Positions 1-8,018 of a DNA stretch of 32,313 nt are shown one piece after another. A program made the position numbers and the translations under genes. The stretch is from Lentzea indica. Its GTDB lineage: Bacteria > Actinomycetota > Actinomycetes > Mycobacteriales > Pseudonocardiaceae. Below the pieces are notes generated by a model, which ran no database searches, was not told where the DNA came from, and saw nothing but the letters and a program-made list of their open reading frames with translations. The stretch covers positions 1 to 32,313 of the forward strand of contig NZ_VSRL01000086.1 in NCBI RefSeq assembly GCF_012184385.1, given 5' to 3'. Position 1 is the stretch's first letter, and each line of letters starts with the position of its first letter.

Positions 1-1
1 C

Positions 2-481
2 CAGGTGCGCGGGCTGGCGCTGATCTGCCCGACCGGCACGAACCTGCGGGCCGCGGACCGGACCGTGCCGCGGCTCGAGGTCCGCCGGTCGGACGGCGTC
101 GAACTGGAGCCGGAGATCGCGGAGCAGTTCGACGACATGGCCGTGGTGCGCACTGCGGAGGTGGCCAGGCGGTTCGTCGACGAGATCCTGCCCGGCCTGC
201 AGATCGCGGACCGCGACGCGATGGCGCGGATCTACGAGCGGTGGGAGCATTCGGAAGGCCCGGAACTCGGCGTCTACGACAAGCCCGCGCTGTTCCTGAC
301 CGGGCGCCAGGACAACGTCACCGGGTACGAGGACGTCTACGCGTTGCTGCCGCACTACCCGTACGCGTCGTTCGCCGTGCTGGACACCGCGGGGCACAAC
401 CTGCAGATCGAGCAGCCGGCGTTGTTCAACGCGCTCATGGGGAGTGGCTCGACCGGGTCGCTCAGTAGGGGAGATCCCTGA
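2..481 (+). CDS. alpha/beta hydrolase, C-terminal part (5' end outside window)
   Basis: The reading frame is open from the first base, so the gene starts upstream. The visible 159 residues look like the cap and C-terminal half of an alpha/beta-hydrolase fold. A GRQDNVTGY segment carries the likely catalytic Asp, followed by a predicted strand, and AGHNLQIEQP carries the likely catalytic His with the usual spacing to the C-terminus. The nucleophile elbow (GxSxG) would lie outside the window. The substrate cannot be told. The next gene begins 35 bp downstream on the same strand, so they could be co-transcribed. Confidence 0.75.
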   Translation, partial: QVRGLALICPTGTNLRAADRTVPRLEVRRSDGVELEPEIAEQFDDMAVVRTAEVARRFVDEILPGLQIADRDAMARIYERWEHSEGPELGVYDKPALFLTGRQDNVTGYEDVYALLPHYPYASFAVLDTAGHNLQIEQPALFNALMGSGSTGSLSRGDP

Positions 482-516
482 TGTGCGCACCGTGATGCGT
501 AGGCAAACTACATGTC

Positions 517-1197
517 ATGCAGAAGCGCGCGAGAACCCTGCTGGTGTGGCTGCACGTCGTCACGTCCGTCGGCTGGCTGAGCCAGGCCGTGGCGTTGTTC
601 GCCTTGCTGCTCCACGGCATGAAGACGGGTGACGTCAACGCGTTCAAGATGGCGCGGGTCCTCGACCACCACGTGCTCGCGTTCATGGGAGCCGCCAGCG
701 CGTTCAGCGGCATGATGCTCAGCGCCACCACGCCCTGGGGTTACTTCCGGCACTGGTGGGTGCTCGCGAAGTTCGTGATCACCATCGGCCAGCTCTACGT
801 CGGCATCTTCATCCTGAGCGACCGCCTCGAAGCAGCGGCGAACGGGCACGTCGACGTCTGGATGCCCGTCGGTACCGCGTGCATGATCAGCGCGTTCGCG
901 TTCCAGACGTGGCTCAGCGTCGCGAAACCGTGGGGACGCACGCCGTGGGCAGACCCGAAGATCAAGCTGCCCACGGCGAGCACGAAGGCGTTCGTGCTGG
1001 CTCTGGTCATCCCGGCGGCCGACTTCGTGATCGGCGTCTACACGAGCAGTCCGGCACCGTTCCTGATGCTGGTCACGGTGATCGCCTACTCGATCAGGCG
1101 GGCCGCCAGGGGGAGGAACCGGTCGTCGGCCGCGTCGGGTCGTGGAACTTCGGCACGTCCGGCTCGTCGAGACGCAGCGGCACCAAGCCCTCGGTGA
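517..1197 (+). CDS. small integral membrane protein (DUF2269-like)
   Basis: This 226-aa protein has about four to five hydrophobic segments (roughly residues 8-30, 50-70, 78-98, 118-135 and 155-190), including the N-terminal pattern LLVWLHVVTSVGWLSQAVAL. That pattern resembles DUF2269-type predicted membrane proteins, but the assignment is weak. ATG at 517 is the first start after an in-frame stop at 493; its ribosome-binding site is poor. The last ~34 residues are low-complexity (Arg, Ala, Ser, Pro) and lie antisense to the 3' end of the convergent acyltransferase gene, a 104-bp overlap. The tail may therefore be read-through rather than a selected sequence. Function unknown. Confidence 0.7.
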   Translation: MQKRARTLLVWLHVVTSVGWLSQAVALFALLLHGMKTGDVNAFKMARVLDHHVLAFMGAASAFSGMMLSATTPWGYFRHWWVLAKFVITIGQLYVGIFILSDRLEAAANGHVDVWMPVGTACMISAFAFQTWLSVAKPWGRTPWADPKIKLPTASTKAFVLALVIPAADFVIGVYTSSPAPFLMLVTVIAYSIRRAARGRNRSSAASGRGTSARPARRDAAAPSPR

Positions 1198-1921
1198 TCG
1201 CCCCCATGATCCGCTCGTGGGCGCGCCGGGCGTCGCCCATCGTCTCCGCGGAGAGATCCGACAGCTCCACGGGCTTGCCGAAGTGGACCTTGAACGTCGG
1301 CCGCTTGCGGACCGCGGACAGCCACGACGTCAGGTACGGCAGGAAGTCCCTCCAGCCGGAGACCCGCAGGTTGCCCCAGTACACCGCCTCGTGGGCGCCC
1401 CACTGGCTGATCGGGATCACCGGGATGCCACCGCCCAGCGCCATGCGGGCGACGCCGGTCTTGCCGCGTTCCGGCCACATGCCGGGGTCCAGGGTGATCT
1501 TGCCCTCGGGGTAGACGGCGATCGGGTCGCCGCCCTTCTGCAACGCCTCGACGGCGCGGTGCATCGCCTCGCCCACGTTCGCCGAGGCGCGGTCGACACG
1601 CAGGTGGCCGCACGCCTTCAGGGCAGGACCCATGACCGGTGCGTCGAGCAATCCGCCCGCGAGCATGAAGCGCGGGTTGATGCCGATCTTGCGGCACGCG
1701 GCGATGAGCACGAACGGGTCGAGGTTGCCGATGTGGTTGGAAGCCAGCAGCAACGGCTTGCCGAGCAGTTCCGGTGGAACGTCGCCGGACACTTCGAGCT
1801 TGCCTGTCAGCGCGACGAAGCCACGGTCGATCGCCATGAGCACGCGCCAGAAAAGCGGTGTGGACACGCGAGGCAGCGTACGGCGTGTCGGAACGACACC
1901 GTGCCGGATCGGGGGAACCAT
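1094..1921 (-). CDS. PlsC-like 1-acylglycerol-3-phosphate O-acyltransferase
   Basis: A 275-aa lysophospholipid acyltransferase of the PlsC/LPLAT family, expected to act at the inner membrane face and transfer an acyl chain to lysophosphatidate or a related acceptor. Visible motifs are NHIGNLDP (block I, NHx4D, catalytic His and Asp), a HLRVDR element (block II) and YPEGKIT (block III, substrate phosphate binding). ATG at 1921 is chosen because the recognisable fold starts soon after it; a TTG at 1948 is the longest alternative, and neither has a good ribosome-binding site. It is divergent from ftsK and its 3' end overlaps the membrane-protein gene on the other strand. Acyl acceptor specificity is not readable from sequence. 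Confidence 0.82.
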   Translation of the reverse strand: MVPPIRHGVVPTRRTLPRVSTPLFWRVLMAIDRGFVALTGKLEVSGDVPPELLGKPLLLASNHIGNLDPFVLIAACRKIGINPRFMLAGGLLDAPVMGPALKACGHLRVDRASANVGEAMHRAVEALQKGGDPIAVYPEGKITLDPGMWPERGKTGVARMALGGGIPVIPISQWGAHEAVYWGNLRVSGWRDFLPYLTSWLSAVRKRPTFKVHFGKPVELSDLSAETMGDARRAHERIMGAITEGLVPLRLDEPDVPKFHDPTRPTTGSSPWRPA

Positions 1922-1985
1922 GAGGTTTCGCACGCGTCCCAGTTGCAAACGGGGCTGGTGAGACGCGAGGGACTACCTTATACAC

Positions 1986-4367
1986 ATGGCCGGGCGTACA
2001 GGGACTTCACGAAAGACCACGTCACGCGGCAAAGCACCTGCCAAGCCGCGGGCGCGATCCACCGCGTCCAAAAAGCCCGCTCCGCGCAAGAGCGGTGGCG
2101 CGATCAGCGCCGTGTGGGGTGCTTTGGGACGCGGTGTCGGCAGCCTCGTGCGCACCGTCAGCCGCACCAAAGACCTCGATCCCGAACACCGCCGTGACGG
2201 GCTGGGGCTGCTGCTGATCGCGTTGGCGTTCATCACCGGCGCCGGTGTGTGGTGGCAGGCCGGTGGACCGGTCGGCCAGTGGGTCGACGTCGCCGTGCGC
2301 AGCTCCGTCGGGTTCCCCGCGGTGATCGTGCCGGTCGTGCTGCTCGGCATCGGCATCACGTTGATGCGCACGGACCCGAAGCCGGAAGCGCGGCCGCGGC
2401 TGATCATCGGCTCGCTGCTGCTGATGATCGGCGTGCTCGGCATGTTCCACCTCATCGGCGGCCTGCCGATGGATCCGATCGAACGCCGCAGCGCCGGTGG
2501 TGCGCTCGGCTATCTCGCCGGCGGGTTCCTGGCGCAGGGGCTCACCTCGTGGGTCGCGGGGCCGCTGCTGTTCCTGATCTTCGCGTACGGCCTGCTGGTC
2601 GTGACGCACACGCCGATCCGCCAGGCGCCCGAACGGATCCGGTCGCTGCTGCACCCCGGCGCCAAGAAGGACGACGAGCTCCCGGCCGAGGACGAGGAGG
2701 CGGAGGAGCCGAAGCCGGTTCGCCTGCGTCGGCCGTCGCGGCGTCGTCAGGCTGCCGCGCCGATCGAGGAGGAGACGCAGGCCGAGCTTCCGCTGGAGGA
2801 GCCGGAGCCGGAGCCCGCGCCCAAGCCCACGCAGAAGGAGAAGAAGACAGCCCCGGCGATGGCCGTGCGCGCGGTCGAGGGCGAGTACCAGCTGCCGCCG
2901 CCGAACGTCCTCAAGGACGGTGACGCGCCGAAGACCCGCAGCAAGGCGAACGACCTCATGATCGAGGCGATCTCCGGTGTGCTGGACCAGTTCTCGATCG
3001 ACGCCCAGGTCACCGGTTTCACCCGCGGCCCGACGGTCACGCGGTACGAGGTCGAGCTCGGCCCCGGCGTGAAGGTCGAGAAGATCACCGCGCTGACCAA
3101 GAACATCGCGTACGCGGTCGCCACCGACAACGTCCGGCTGCTGGCGCCGATCCCCGGCAAGTCGGCGGTCGGCATCGAGGTGCCGAACAGCGACCGCGAG
3201 ATGGTGCGCCTGGGCGACGTGCTGCGTGCCCCGTCCACGGTCAAGGACACGCACCCGATGGTGATCGGCCTCGGCAAGGACATCGAGGGCCACATGGTCA
3301 CCGCGAACCTCACGAAGATGCCGCACCTCCTGGTCGCGGGCTCCACGGGTTCCGGTAAGTCGTCGTTCGTCAACTCGATGCTGGTGTCGCTGCTGGCCCG
3401 CGCGACGCCGGACGAGGTCAGGATGATCCTGATCGACCCGAAGATGGTCGAGCTGACGCCGTACGAGGGCATCCCGCACCTGATCACGCCGATCATCACG
3501 CAGCCGAAGAAGGCCGCGGCGGCGCTCGCGTGGCTCGTCGAGGAGATGGAACAGCGCTACCAGGACATGCAGGTCAACCGGGTGCGCCACGTCGACGACT
3601 TCAACCGCAAGGTGAAGTCCGGCGAGATCACCGCGCCGCCCGGTTCCGAGCGCGTCTACCGGCCGTACCCGTACATCATGGCGATCGTCGACGAGCTCGC
3701 CGACCTGATGATGACCGCGCCCCGCGACGTCGAGGACGCGATCGTGCGCATCACGCAGAAGGCCCGTGCGGCGGGCATCCACCTGGTGCTCGCGACGCAG
3801 CGGCCGTCCGTGGACGTCGTGACCGGTCTGATCAAGACCAACGTGCCTTCCCGGTTGGCGTTCGCGACGTCGTCCCTGACGGACTCGCGGGTCATCCTCG
3901 ACCAGCCGGGCGCGGAGAAGCTGATCGGCATGGGCGACGCCCTGTACCTGCCGATGGGCGCCTCGAAGCCGGTGCGCATCCAGGGCGCGTTCGTCGGCGA
4001 CGAGGAGATCTCCTCGATCGTCGAGTTCACCAAGAACCAGGCCCAGCCCGAGTACACCGACGGTGTCACGGCGGCCAAGGCGGCTGAGAAGAAGGAGGTC
4101 GACGCCGACATCGGCGACGACCTGGAACTGCTGGTGCAGGCGACCGAGCTGATCGTCACCTCGCAGTTCGGCTCGACGTCGATGCTGCAGCGCAAGCTCC
4201 GCGTCGGGTTCGCGAAGGCGGGGCGCCTCATGGACCTGCTGGAGACCCGTGGTGTGGTCGGGCCGTCCGAGGGCTCGAAGGCACGTGAGGTGCTGATCAA
4301 GCCGGACGAGCTCGAGTCCGTGATCTACCTGATGCGTGGAGGCGGCCCCGCCGACGAGGAGGACTGA
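1986..4367 (+). CDS. ftsK: DNA translocase FtsK/SpoIIIE
   Basis: A 793-aa septal DNA pump that clears chromosome ends through the closing septum. The N-terminus is basic (Lys/Arg/Ser/Pro-rich) and is followed by about four membrane segments (roughly residues 70-205). A charged Glu/Pro linker (about 220-300) leads into the motor. The motor has Walker A GSTGSGKS at residues 452-459 and Walker B IVDELADLMM near 567-576. A winged-helix gamma domain, which reads KOPS-type polarity sequences, occupies about the last 75 residues (ELLVQATELIVTSQ onward). ATG at 1986 sits 6 nt after a TACCTT -10-like hexamer, so the mRNA may be leaderless. The following gene is convergent, with one base between the stop codons. 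Confidence 0.96.
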   Translation: MAGRTGTSRKTTSRGKAPAKPRARSTASKKPAPRKSGGAISAVWGALGRGVGSLVRTVSRTKDLDPEHRRDGLGLLLIALAFITGAGVWWQAGGPVGQWVDVAVRSSVGFPAVIVPVVLLGIGITLMRTDPKPEARPRLIIGSLLLMIGVLGMFHLIGGLPMDPIERRSAGGALGYLAGGFLAQGLTSWVAGPLLFLIFAYGLLVVTHTPIRQAPERIRSLLHPGAKKDDELPAEDEEAEEPKPVRLRRPSRRRQAAAPIEEETQAELPLEEPEPEPAPKPTQKEKKTAPAMAVRAVEGEYQLPPPNVLKDGDAPKTRSKANDLMIEAISGVLDQFSIDAQVTGFTRGPTVTRYEVELGPGVKVEKITALTKNIAYAVATDNVRLLAPIPGKSAVGIEVPNSDREMVRLGDVLRAPSTVKDTHPMVIGLGKDIEGHMVTANLTKMPHLLVAGSTGSGKSSFVNSMLVSLLARATPDEVRMILIDPKMVELTPYEGIPHLITPIITQPKKAAAALAWLVEEMEQRYQDMQVNRVRHVDDFNRKVKSGEITAPPGSERVYRPYPYIMAIVDELADLMMTAPRDVEDAIVRITQKARAAGIHLVLATQRPSVDVVTGLIKTNVPSRLAFATSSLTDSRVILDQPGAEKLIGMGDALYLPMGASKPVRIQGAFVGDEEISSIVEFTKNQAQPEYTDGVTAAKAAEKKEVDADIGDDLELLVQATELIVTSQFGSTSMLQRKLRVGFAKAGRLMDLLETRGVVGPSEGSKAREVLIKPDELESVIYLMRGGGPADEED

Positions 4368-4380
4368 GCTACTTCAGTCC
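4361..4380. terminator. hairpin across the ftsK / phospholipase stop codons
   Basis: GGACTGA (4361-4367) and TCAGTCC (4374-4380) are perfectly complementary around a 6-nt loop. They contain the ftsK stop codon on one strand and lie at the end of the convergent phospholipase gene on the other. There is no U-tract, so this is only a candidate bidirectional terminator or mRNA 3'-end stabiliser. Confidence 0.4.
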
Positions 4381-4836
4381 GGCCATCTCGATGCTGTTCG
4401 CGGTGGACGAAGCGGTGCCGCCGAACTCGCGCACGGCCGCGTAGTAGACGTCGGCGGTGCGCTTGCACGCCCAGTTGCTGCCGCAGATCTTGTACATGTC
4501 GGACTTGAAGTTGTTGTCGATGCGCAGCCGGTTCGCCTCGGTGAAGCGCGACTGGCGCTTGTAGTTGCGGTAGCCGAAGTCGTGCCGGTGGCAGGTCGGC
4601 AGGAACTTGAACCCGAAGGGGCTGTCCGGCGAGTACGAGCAGCCGTCGGACGACCAGTCGAGCTGGCCGCTGTAGGGCTGCTGCGCGCGCAGTGTTGTGA
4701 ACTGCTTGAGTGTCTTGGTGTAGAGGTAGTCGTCGGTCACCGCAGGGATGTCCACGGCCTGAGCCGGGGCACCTGTGAAGATCAGGGCCAAGGACGCGGT
4801 GGCACCCACGAATGCCGAACGCAGGGTCTTCGACAT
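4369..4836 (-). CDS. secreted prokaryotic phospholipase A2
   Basis: A 155-aa exported enzyme that hydrolyses the sn-2 ester of phospholipids with Ca2+. Residues 1-27 form a signal peptide ending AQA. The mature part matches the Streptomyces violaceoruber PLA2 family: DGCSYSPDSPFGFKF, then CHRHDFGYRNY with the catalytic His85 and Ca-binding Asp86, and Asp107 (RID) at the expected distance to complete the dyad. Four cysteines (66, 82, 118, 124) fit the two disulfides of that family. ATG at 4836 is preferred over the upstream in-frame ATG at 4872 because GAGGAG lies about 6 nt ahead of it and the signal peptide then starts properly. It lies on the same strand as the TOMM operon, 84 bp below it; whether it belongs to that operon is open. 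Confidence 0.92.
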   Translation of the reverse strand: MSKTLRSAFVGATASLALIFTGAPAQAVDIPAVTDDYLYTKTLKQFTTLRAQQPYSGQLDWSSDGCSYSPDSPFGFKFLPTCHRHDFGYRNYKRQSRFTEANRLRIDNNFKSDMYKICGSNWACKRTADVYYAAVREFGGTASSTANSIEMAGLK

Positions 4837-4920
4837 GGCGAGCTCCTCGGAGTGTGAGCAGGGTCTCGCCAAGTTGTAGCGGGTGATCGACTGTCCTCGG
4901 TAGACACGATCTGATGAACG

Positions 4921-5574
4921 TCAGGTGATCATGTGACCGCACGCGATCGCTGTGGCCACACGAAGTTCGCGGGGTAAGCCGAGTGAGTGAAGCATCTCGT
5001 TGTCCGCTACTCCGCCGAGCAGATAGCCGCCGAGTTTCTGCTCCGCCAAACGGAGGCAGATGCTCTGGGCGGCCGCGCCCACCTCGATCAGCCCGAACCG
5101 TCCCGCGCGCTCGCCGTACTTCTCGAACGCCTCGTCGTCCTTGAGGACCAGCACGATCGCGAGCGGGGGCACCTCTGGCGTTCCGAGGATTTCGGCGAGG
5201 TTCTCGGGCGCCGCGCTGATGTCCTGCAACGCGTGCCGGCGGATGTCGTAACGGACCGCGCGACCGTTCGTGAACGCGTAGCAGCGCAACGGGTGCAGGC
5301 CACCTGCTGAGGGATAGCTGTTGTCGGACAAAGCACCCAGAACCGTGCCGAGTTGCTTGTCGGTCAACGGCTTGTCCGCGAACTCCCGCGTGCTCTTGCG
5401 CGCCTGGAACAGCTTCTGCAACCGGTCGTGCGGCCGGGGCAGTGCGACCGGCGCGCTCGGCAGCTCCAGCGGGTCGATCAAGGGCGGCTGCGACCGGAAG
5501 TCGCGCAGCCGCTCGCCGAGCCTGCGCTGGTGCAACGGCGAGAACCGGCTGGCGGCCCAGAAGTCGTCGAACAT
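4921..5574 (-). CDS. SagB-type azoline dehydrogenase (TOMM biosynthesis)
   Basis: A 217-aa flavin (FMN) nitroreductase-fold protein of the SagB/ThcOx family. In TOMM pathways such proteins oxidise thiazolines and oxazolines made by the YcaO complex to aromatic thiazoles and oxazoles. Family-like elements are RKSTREF near the start, NSYPSAGGLHPLRCYAF (flavin/substrate region), EVGAAAQSICLRLAEQKLGG and a C-terminal LGLPRELRVATAIACGH. The frame is open further upstream, but ATG at 5574 is preceded by a GGGGTGAGG ribosome-binding site and sits 5 bp after the YcaO stop, giving the usual SagB length. It is the last gene of the operon. The call rests on family pattern plus neighbours. Confidence 0.88.
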   Translation of the reverse strand: MFDDFWAASRFSPLHQRRLGERLRDFRSQPPLIDPLELPSAPVALPRPHDRLQKLFQARKSTREFADKPLTDKQLGTVLGALSDNSYPSAGGLHPLRCYAFTNGRAVRYDIRRHALQDISAAPENLAEILGTPEVPPLAIVLVLKDDEAFEKYGERAGRFGLIEVGAAAQSICLRLAEQKLGGYLLGGVADNEMLHSLGLPRELRVATAIACGHMIT

Positions 5575-5579
5575 CGGCC

Positions 5580-6734
5580 TCACCCCAGCGGATGTGGTGC
5601 GGGATTGGGGAACACGCCCGGCGAGGCGTGCGGGTAGCGCCAGTCCAGTTCCCGCGCGCGGCCGCCGAGGTGGGGCCAGCGGTGGTCGGCGTGCAGCGGC
5701 GCGAGGTCGGGGGAGAGGACGCGGACGCAGTGCAGTCCGACCGCGGACAGTTCCGGCGTGGTCAGCTCGCGGTAGGCGAGCCGGATTTCCTTGCCAGCGA
5801 GCGCGTGCACCAGCTCGGTCAGTTCTTCTTTGGTGCCACGGGATTTCGCGTCGTCCGGTGGGTCCGTCTCGAAGCCGGAGAACCAGGGCAGCGCGTCCCA
5901 CTTCTCCGGGTGCGTCGCGTAGTACACGGCGTGCTTGTCGAAGTCGGTGGCTTCCTCGACGGGCTGGTCGCCGTTGCGCGCCAGCCACACCTCGATGAAC
6001 ACCGTGCCCTGCACCCACTCCTCGTACGCCTTCCGCAGCGCCTCCGCCACCGTTGCCCGGCAAGCGAGCCCGAGCGTCGGCCGCGGCTTTCCGGCGATCG
6101 GCAGCGAACCCGCCACGGCGATCACCGGGTGCGGACTGTAGGCGGGCGTGAGGTCGAACGCTTGGACACCGTGCGGCAGGTCCGTTGAAAACCGTTGAGG
6201 CGCAATGGAATGCAGCCAGGTCGAGGTGAACGCGTCGCGCTCGACCAGTTCCTGGGTCGCCCTCAACAGCGCGCTGGTCGTGGACGGCCCGGCCGCGAGC
6301 CCGGACGAGGTCGCGGGTAGCCCGTAGGAGGCGTCGAGGCCCACGAGCCCGGCCGGTACGCGGATCGGTTCGTTGTCCGGCAACGTCCACGCCCGCGTGT
6401 ACTTCGTGTCGACGTAGCCCTTGCGGTAGCGGTAGTCACCCCGGACGCGTTGCTCCACGGTGTGCAGGCTGAAGTGCTCCAACGGCCAGCACGGCCCGTC
6501 GGTGACGATCTCCAACGGCGCCCGCGCGGCGGCGTGGCGCTCCAGTGCCTCGGCGATCGCGGCGATCTTGCTGGTGCCACCGGAAGTACCGCCGGTGGCG
6601 AACGGCTCCGGCACCGCGGCCCAGCCCTCTACGTCCACATCGGACAGACTGTGCGGCACGGGATGCAGTTGCGACACCACACCCTGCCGCCAGCCGACCG
6701 CGCGCTCGATCAGCGCCTCCGCGACGGTCTTCAC
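5580..6734 (-). CDS. YcaO-type cyclodehydratase, D protein (TOMM biosynthesis)
   Basis: A 384-aa ATP-dependent cyclodehydratase that would turn Cys (or Ser/Thr) side chains of a precursor peptide into azolines. ATP-site motifs of the YcaO family are visible: IAEALERH (Glu62, Glu65, Arg66), RATQELVERDAF (Gln161, Glu165, Arg166, Asp167) and a later LRKAYEEWVQG. The C-terminus is proline-rich (FPNPAPHPLG), as in authentic azoline-forming YcaO proteins, where this tail helps build the active site. GTG at 6734 overlaps the stop of the poly-Cys gene as GTGA, so translation is probably coupled. A longer frame upstream is the antisense-like shadow of the poly-Cys gene. The partner C protein is encoded two genes upstream. 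Confidence 0.93.
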   Translation of the reverse strand: MKTVAEALIERAVGWRQGVVSQLHPVPHSLSDVDVEGWAAVPEPFATGGTSGGTSKIAAIAEALERHAAARAPLEIVTDGPCWPLEHFSLHTVEQRVRGDYRYRKGYVDTKYTRAWTLPDNEPIRVPAGLVGLDASYGLPATSSGLAAGPSTTSALLRATQELVERDAFTSTWLHSIAPQRFSTDLPHGVQAFDLTPAYSPHPVIAVAGSLPIAGKPRPTLGLACRATVAEALRKAYEEWVQGTVFIEVWLARNGDQPVEEATDFDKHAVYYATHPEKWDALPWFSGFETDPPDDAKSRGTKEELTELVHALAGKEIRLAYRELTTPELSAVGLHCVRVLSPDLAPLHADHRWPHLGGRARELDWRYPHASPGVFPNPAPHPLG

Positions 6735-7255
6735 TTCTTGCTCCGGTAGTGACGGAAGAGCCAGTACCCGAACGCCAGCGCCCCGCCGATGTAGACCGCG
6801 CCCACGACCGCGACGTGCGTGGCCGTGGCGATCGGCCCTAGCAGCAACAGCACGACGAACGGCTCGACGCACCACAGCAAGGCCCATCCGAGCAGTCGCA
6901 CCACGCTCATCCACGGCTTCGGCGACTTCGCGATGAACCCGGCCGCGACCGCCCACCCCACCGCGTCCAGGAAGCCGCCGGCCCACCAGCCCCAGTGGAG
7001 GTCGAAGATCTCGCCCATCGTGACGAACGGCAGCACGACGACCAGCAGCGGGAAGATCGCGGCGGGCAGGACGAGCGCACCACGTGGCTTGGGGAGCTCT
7101 TTGGTGTCCTGGTGCAGCGCCGCCGGGATGTGCACGGCCGCGCCGACCGAGGAAACCGCGCAACAGCAACAACAACAGCAACAGGTGGGCGTCGCGGCGT
7201 TGGCGGCGGCCGCACCGGGTGAGAACTGGTCAGGTAACCGAACCGCTGTCGTCAT
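6731..7255 (-). CDS. TOMM precursor-like leader and Cys8 core fused to a four-segment membrane protein
   Basis: This 174-aa protein has two parts. Residues 1-24 look like a TOMM leader, including LPDQFSPG, an F-containing stretch like the one SagC recognises in streptolysin S. Then come Thr24, eight consecutive cysteines (25-32) and a Ser/Gly/Val segment (AVSSVGAAV), similar in layout to the GGCCCCCTTCC start of the SagA core. From about residue 59 there are four predicted membrane segments (about 59-80, 88-109, 117-140, 146-167) and a basic tail. No stop or good internal start separates the parts, so they are made as one chain. ATG at 7255 has GGGGGA close upstream, overlaps the C-protein gene by 26 bp, and its stop overlaps the YcaO start. 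That the Cys8 stretch is the modified substrate is inference. Confidence 0.85.
   Translation of the reverse strand: MTTAVRLPDQFSPGAAAANAATPTCCCCCCCCAVSSVGAAVHIPAALHQDTKELPKPRGALVLPAAIFPLLVVVLPFVTMGEIFDLHWGWWAGGFLDAVGWAVAAGFIAKSPKPWMSVVRLLGWALLWCVEPFVVLLLLGPIATATHVAVVGAVYIGGALAFGYWLFRHYRSKK
7160..7183 (-). repeat. in-frame run of eight Cys codons (TGT/TGC)
   Basis: Eight tandem cysteine codons, five TGT and three TGC, form a short imperfect trinucleotide repeat. TGT outnumbers TGC, which is unusual in such a GC-rich genome. On the plus strand the same bases read as a poly-Gln run, which is only a shadow. Confidence 0.9.
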
Positions 7256-8018
7256 GGTTCCCCCAAGGCAAGGTCACGCGCCCGACTGGAAGCGCGGGGC
7301 AGATCTCGCAGCCGGCCGCGGGCAGCACGCTCTCGCGCGTCGTCGTGAACTCGTCGAGGTTGACGGTCACGACCGCGTCCAGCAGCGCCAGCGAGCCGTT
7401 GCGGATGTTCTGAATCGCTTGCATCGCAAGCGAAAGAGGAAAGTCGTGGGACATCGCCGCAGGGTGCGGGGGAGGCGGTGGATCCCCCCACCGCCGCCCC
7501 GCCCGCACCGCGAGGCACGCCAGGCACGCGCCGGCGCCGGGCACCACGAAGGGCCCGATCGCGGCGGTGTGGTGGTACGCGAGATCCAGCAACAGGTGCG
7601 GAACCTCGACAGAACGCGCCACCTCGACCAGGTCGACCAACGTGCCGGTCGTCCGCACAACGAGCAAGAGGTCCGGATCGTCGTTGTGCGGCAACCGCTC
7701 CACCAGCCCGGCGGGCGCTTCACCGACGACGCGCGTGCCGACTCCCATCGGCTTGACGTCGTCGGCGGGCAACCCCGCCGGGCGGAGAGCGCCCAGGGTC
7801 CTCAGCTGGGCCACGTGCCGGCGAACCGGTTCCCCCAACCGGCTTTCGTCGACCGTTCGAGCCACTCCCCTCAAAACCGGCTCGAACAGTCCCGCCAGCG
7901 CCACGGCCACCGCCCTGGGCAGGTCAGGAATCAGGTACGCGAGGTCGGCCCCCGCGTAGACGACAAGGCCTTCGTCTCTTATCTGGGCTTGCCAGGCGGG
8001 ATCAGCGACCAGGCTCAT
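7230..8018 (-). CDS. TOMM cyclodehydratase C protein (ThiF/E1-like, leader-binding partner)
   Basis: A 262-aa protein of the 'bacteriocin biosynthesis cyclodehydratase' type, the partner that binds the leader peptide and activates YcaO. Two Cys pairs, CLAC (165/168) and CEIC (237/240), form the zinc tetrathiolate of this family, and IGPFVVPGAGACLACL is a typical sequence around the first pair. It is short, and a clear nucleotide-binding GxGxxG is not seen, as expected for C proteins that have lost E1 chemistry. ATG at 8018 follows AAAGGGGGGACGAGG; the frame continues upstream inside the merR gene without homology. It overlaps merR by 17 bp and the poly-Cys gene by 26 bp. The N-terminal ~80 residues may supply a leader-recognition (RRE-like) fold; this is inferred. 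Confidence 0.85.
   Translation of the reverse strand: MSLVADPAWQAQIRDEGLVVYAGADLAYLIPDLPRAVAVALAGLFEPVLRGVARTVDESRLGEPVRRHVAQLRTLGALRPAGLPADDVKPMGVGTRVVGEAPAGLVERLPHNDDPDLLLVVRTTGTLVDLVEVARSVEVPHLLLDLAYHHTAAIGPFVVPGAGACLACLAVRAGRRWGDPPPPPHPAAMSHDFPLSLAMQAIQNIRNGSLALLDAVVTVNLDEFTTTRESVLPAAGCEICPALPVGRVTLPWGNHDDSGSVT

Noticed and set aside
2022-3782. 586-aa minus-strand frame inside ftsK
   Set aside because: It is composed of Arg/Asp/His-rich repeats typical of antisense frames in high-GC genes; ftsK motifs on the plus strand are unambiguous.
5575-6390. Longer start for SagB, giving a 489-aa protein
   Set aside because: The extra part is antisense-like sequence from the YcaO gene in another frame, and a good ribosome-binding site and start exist at 5574.
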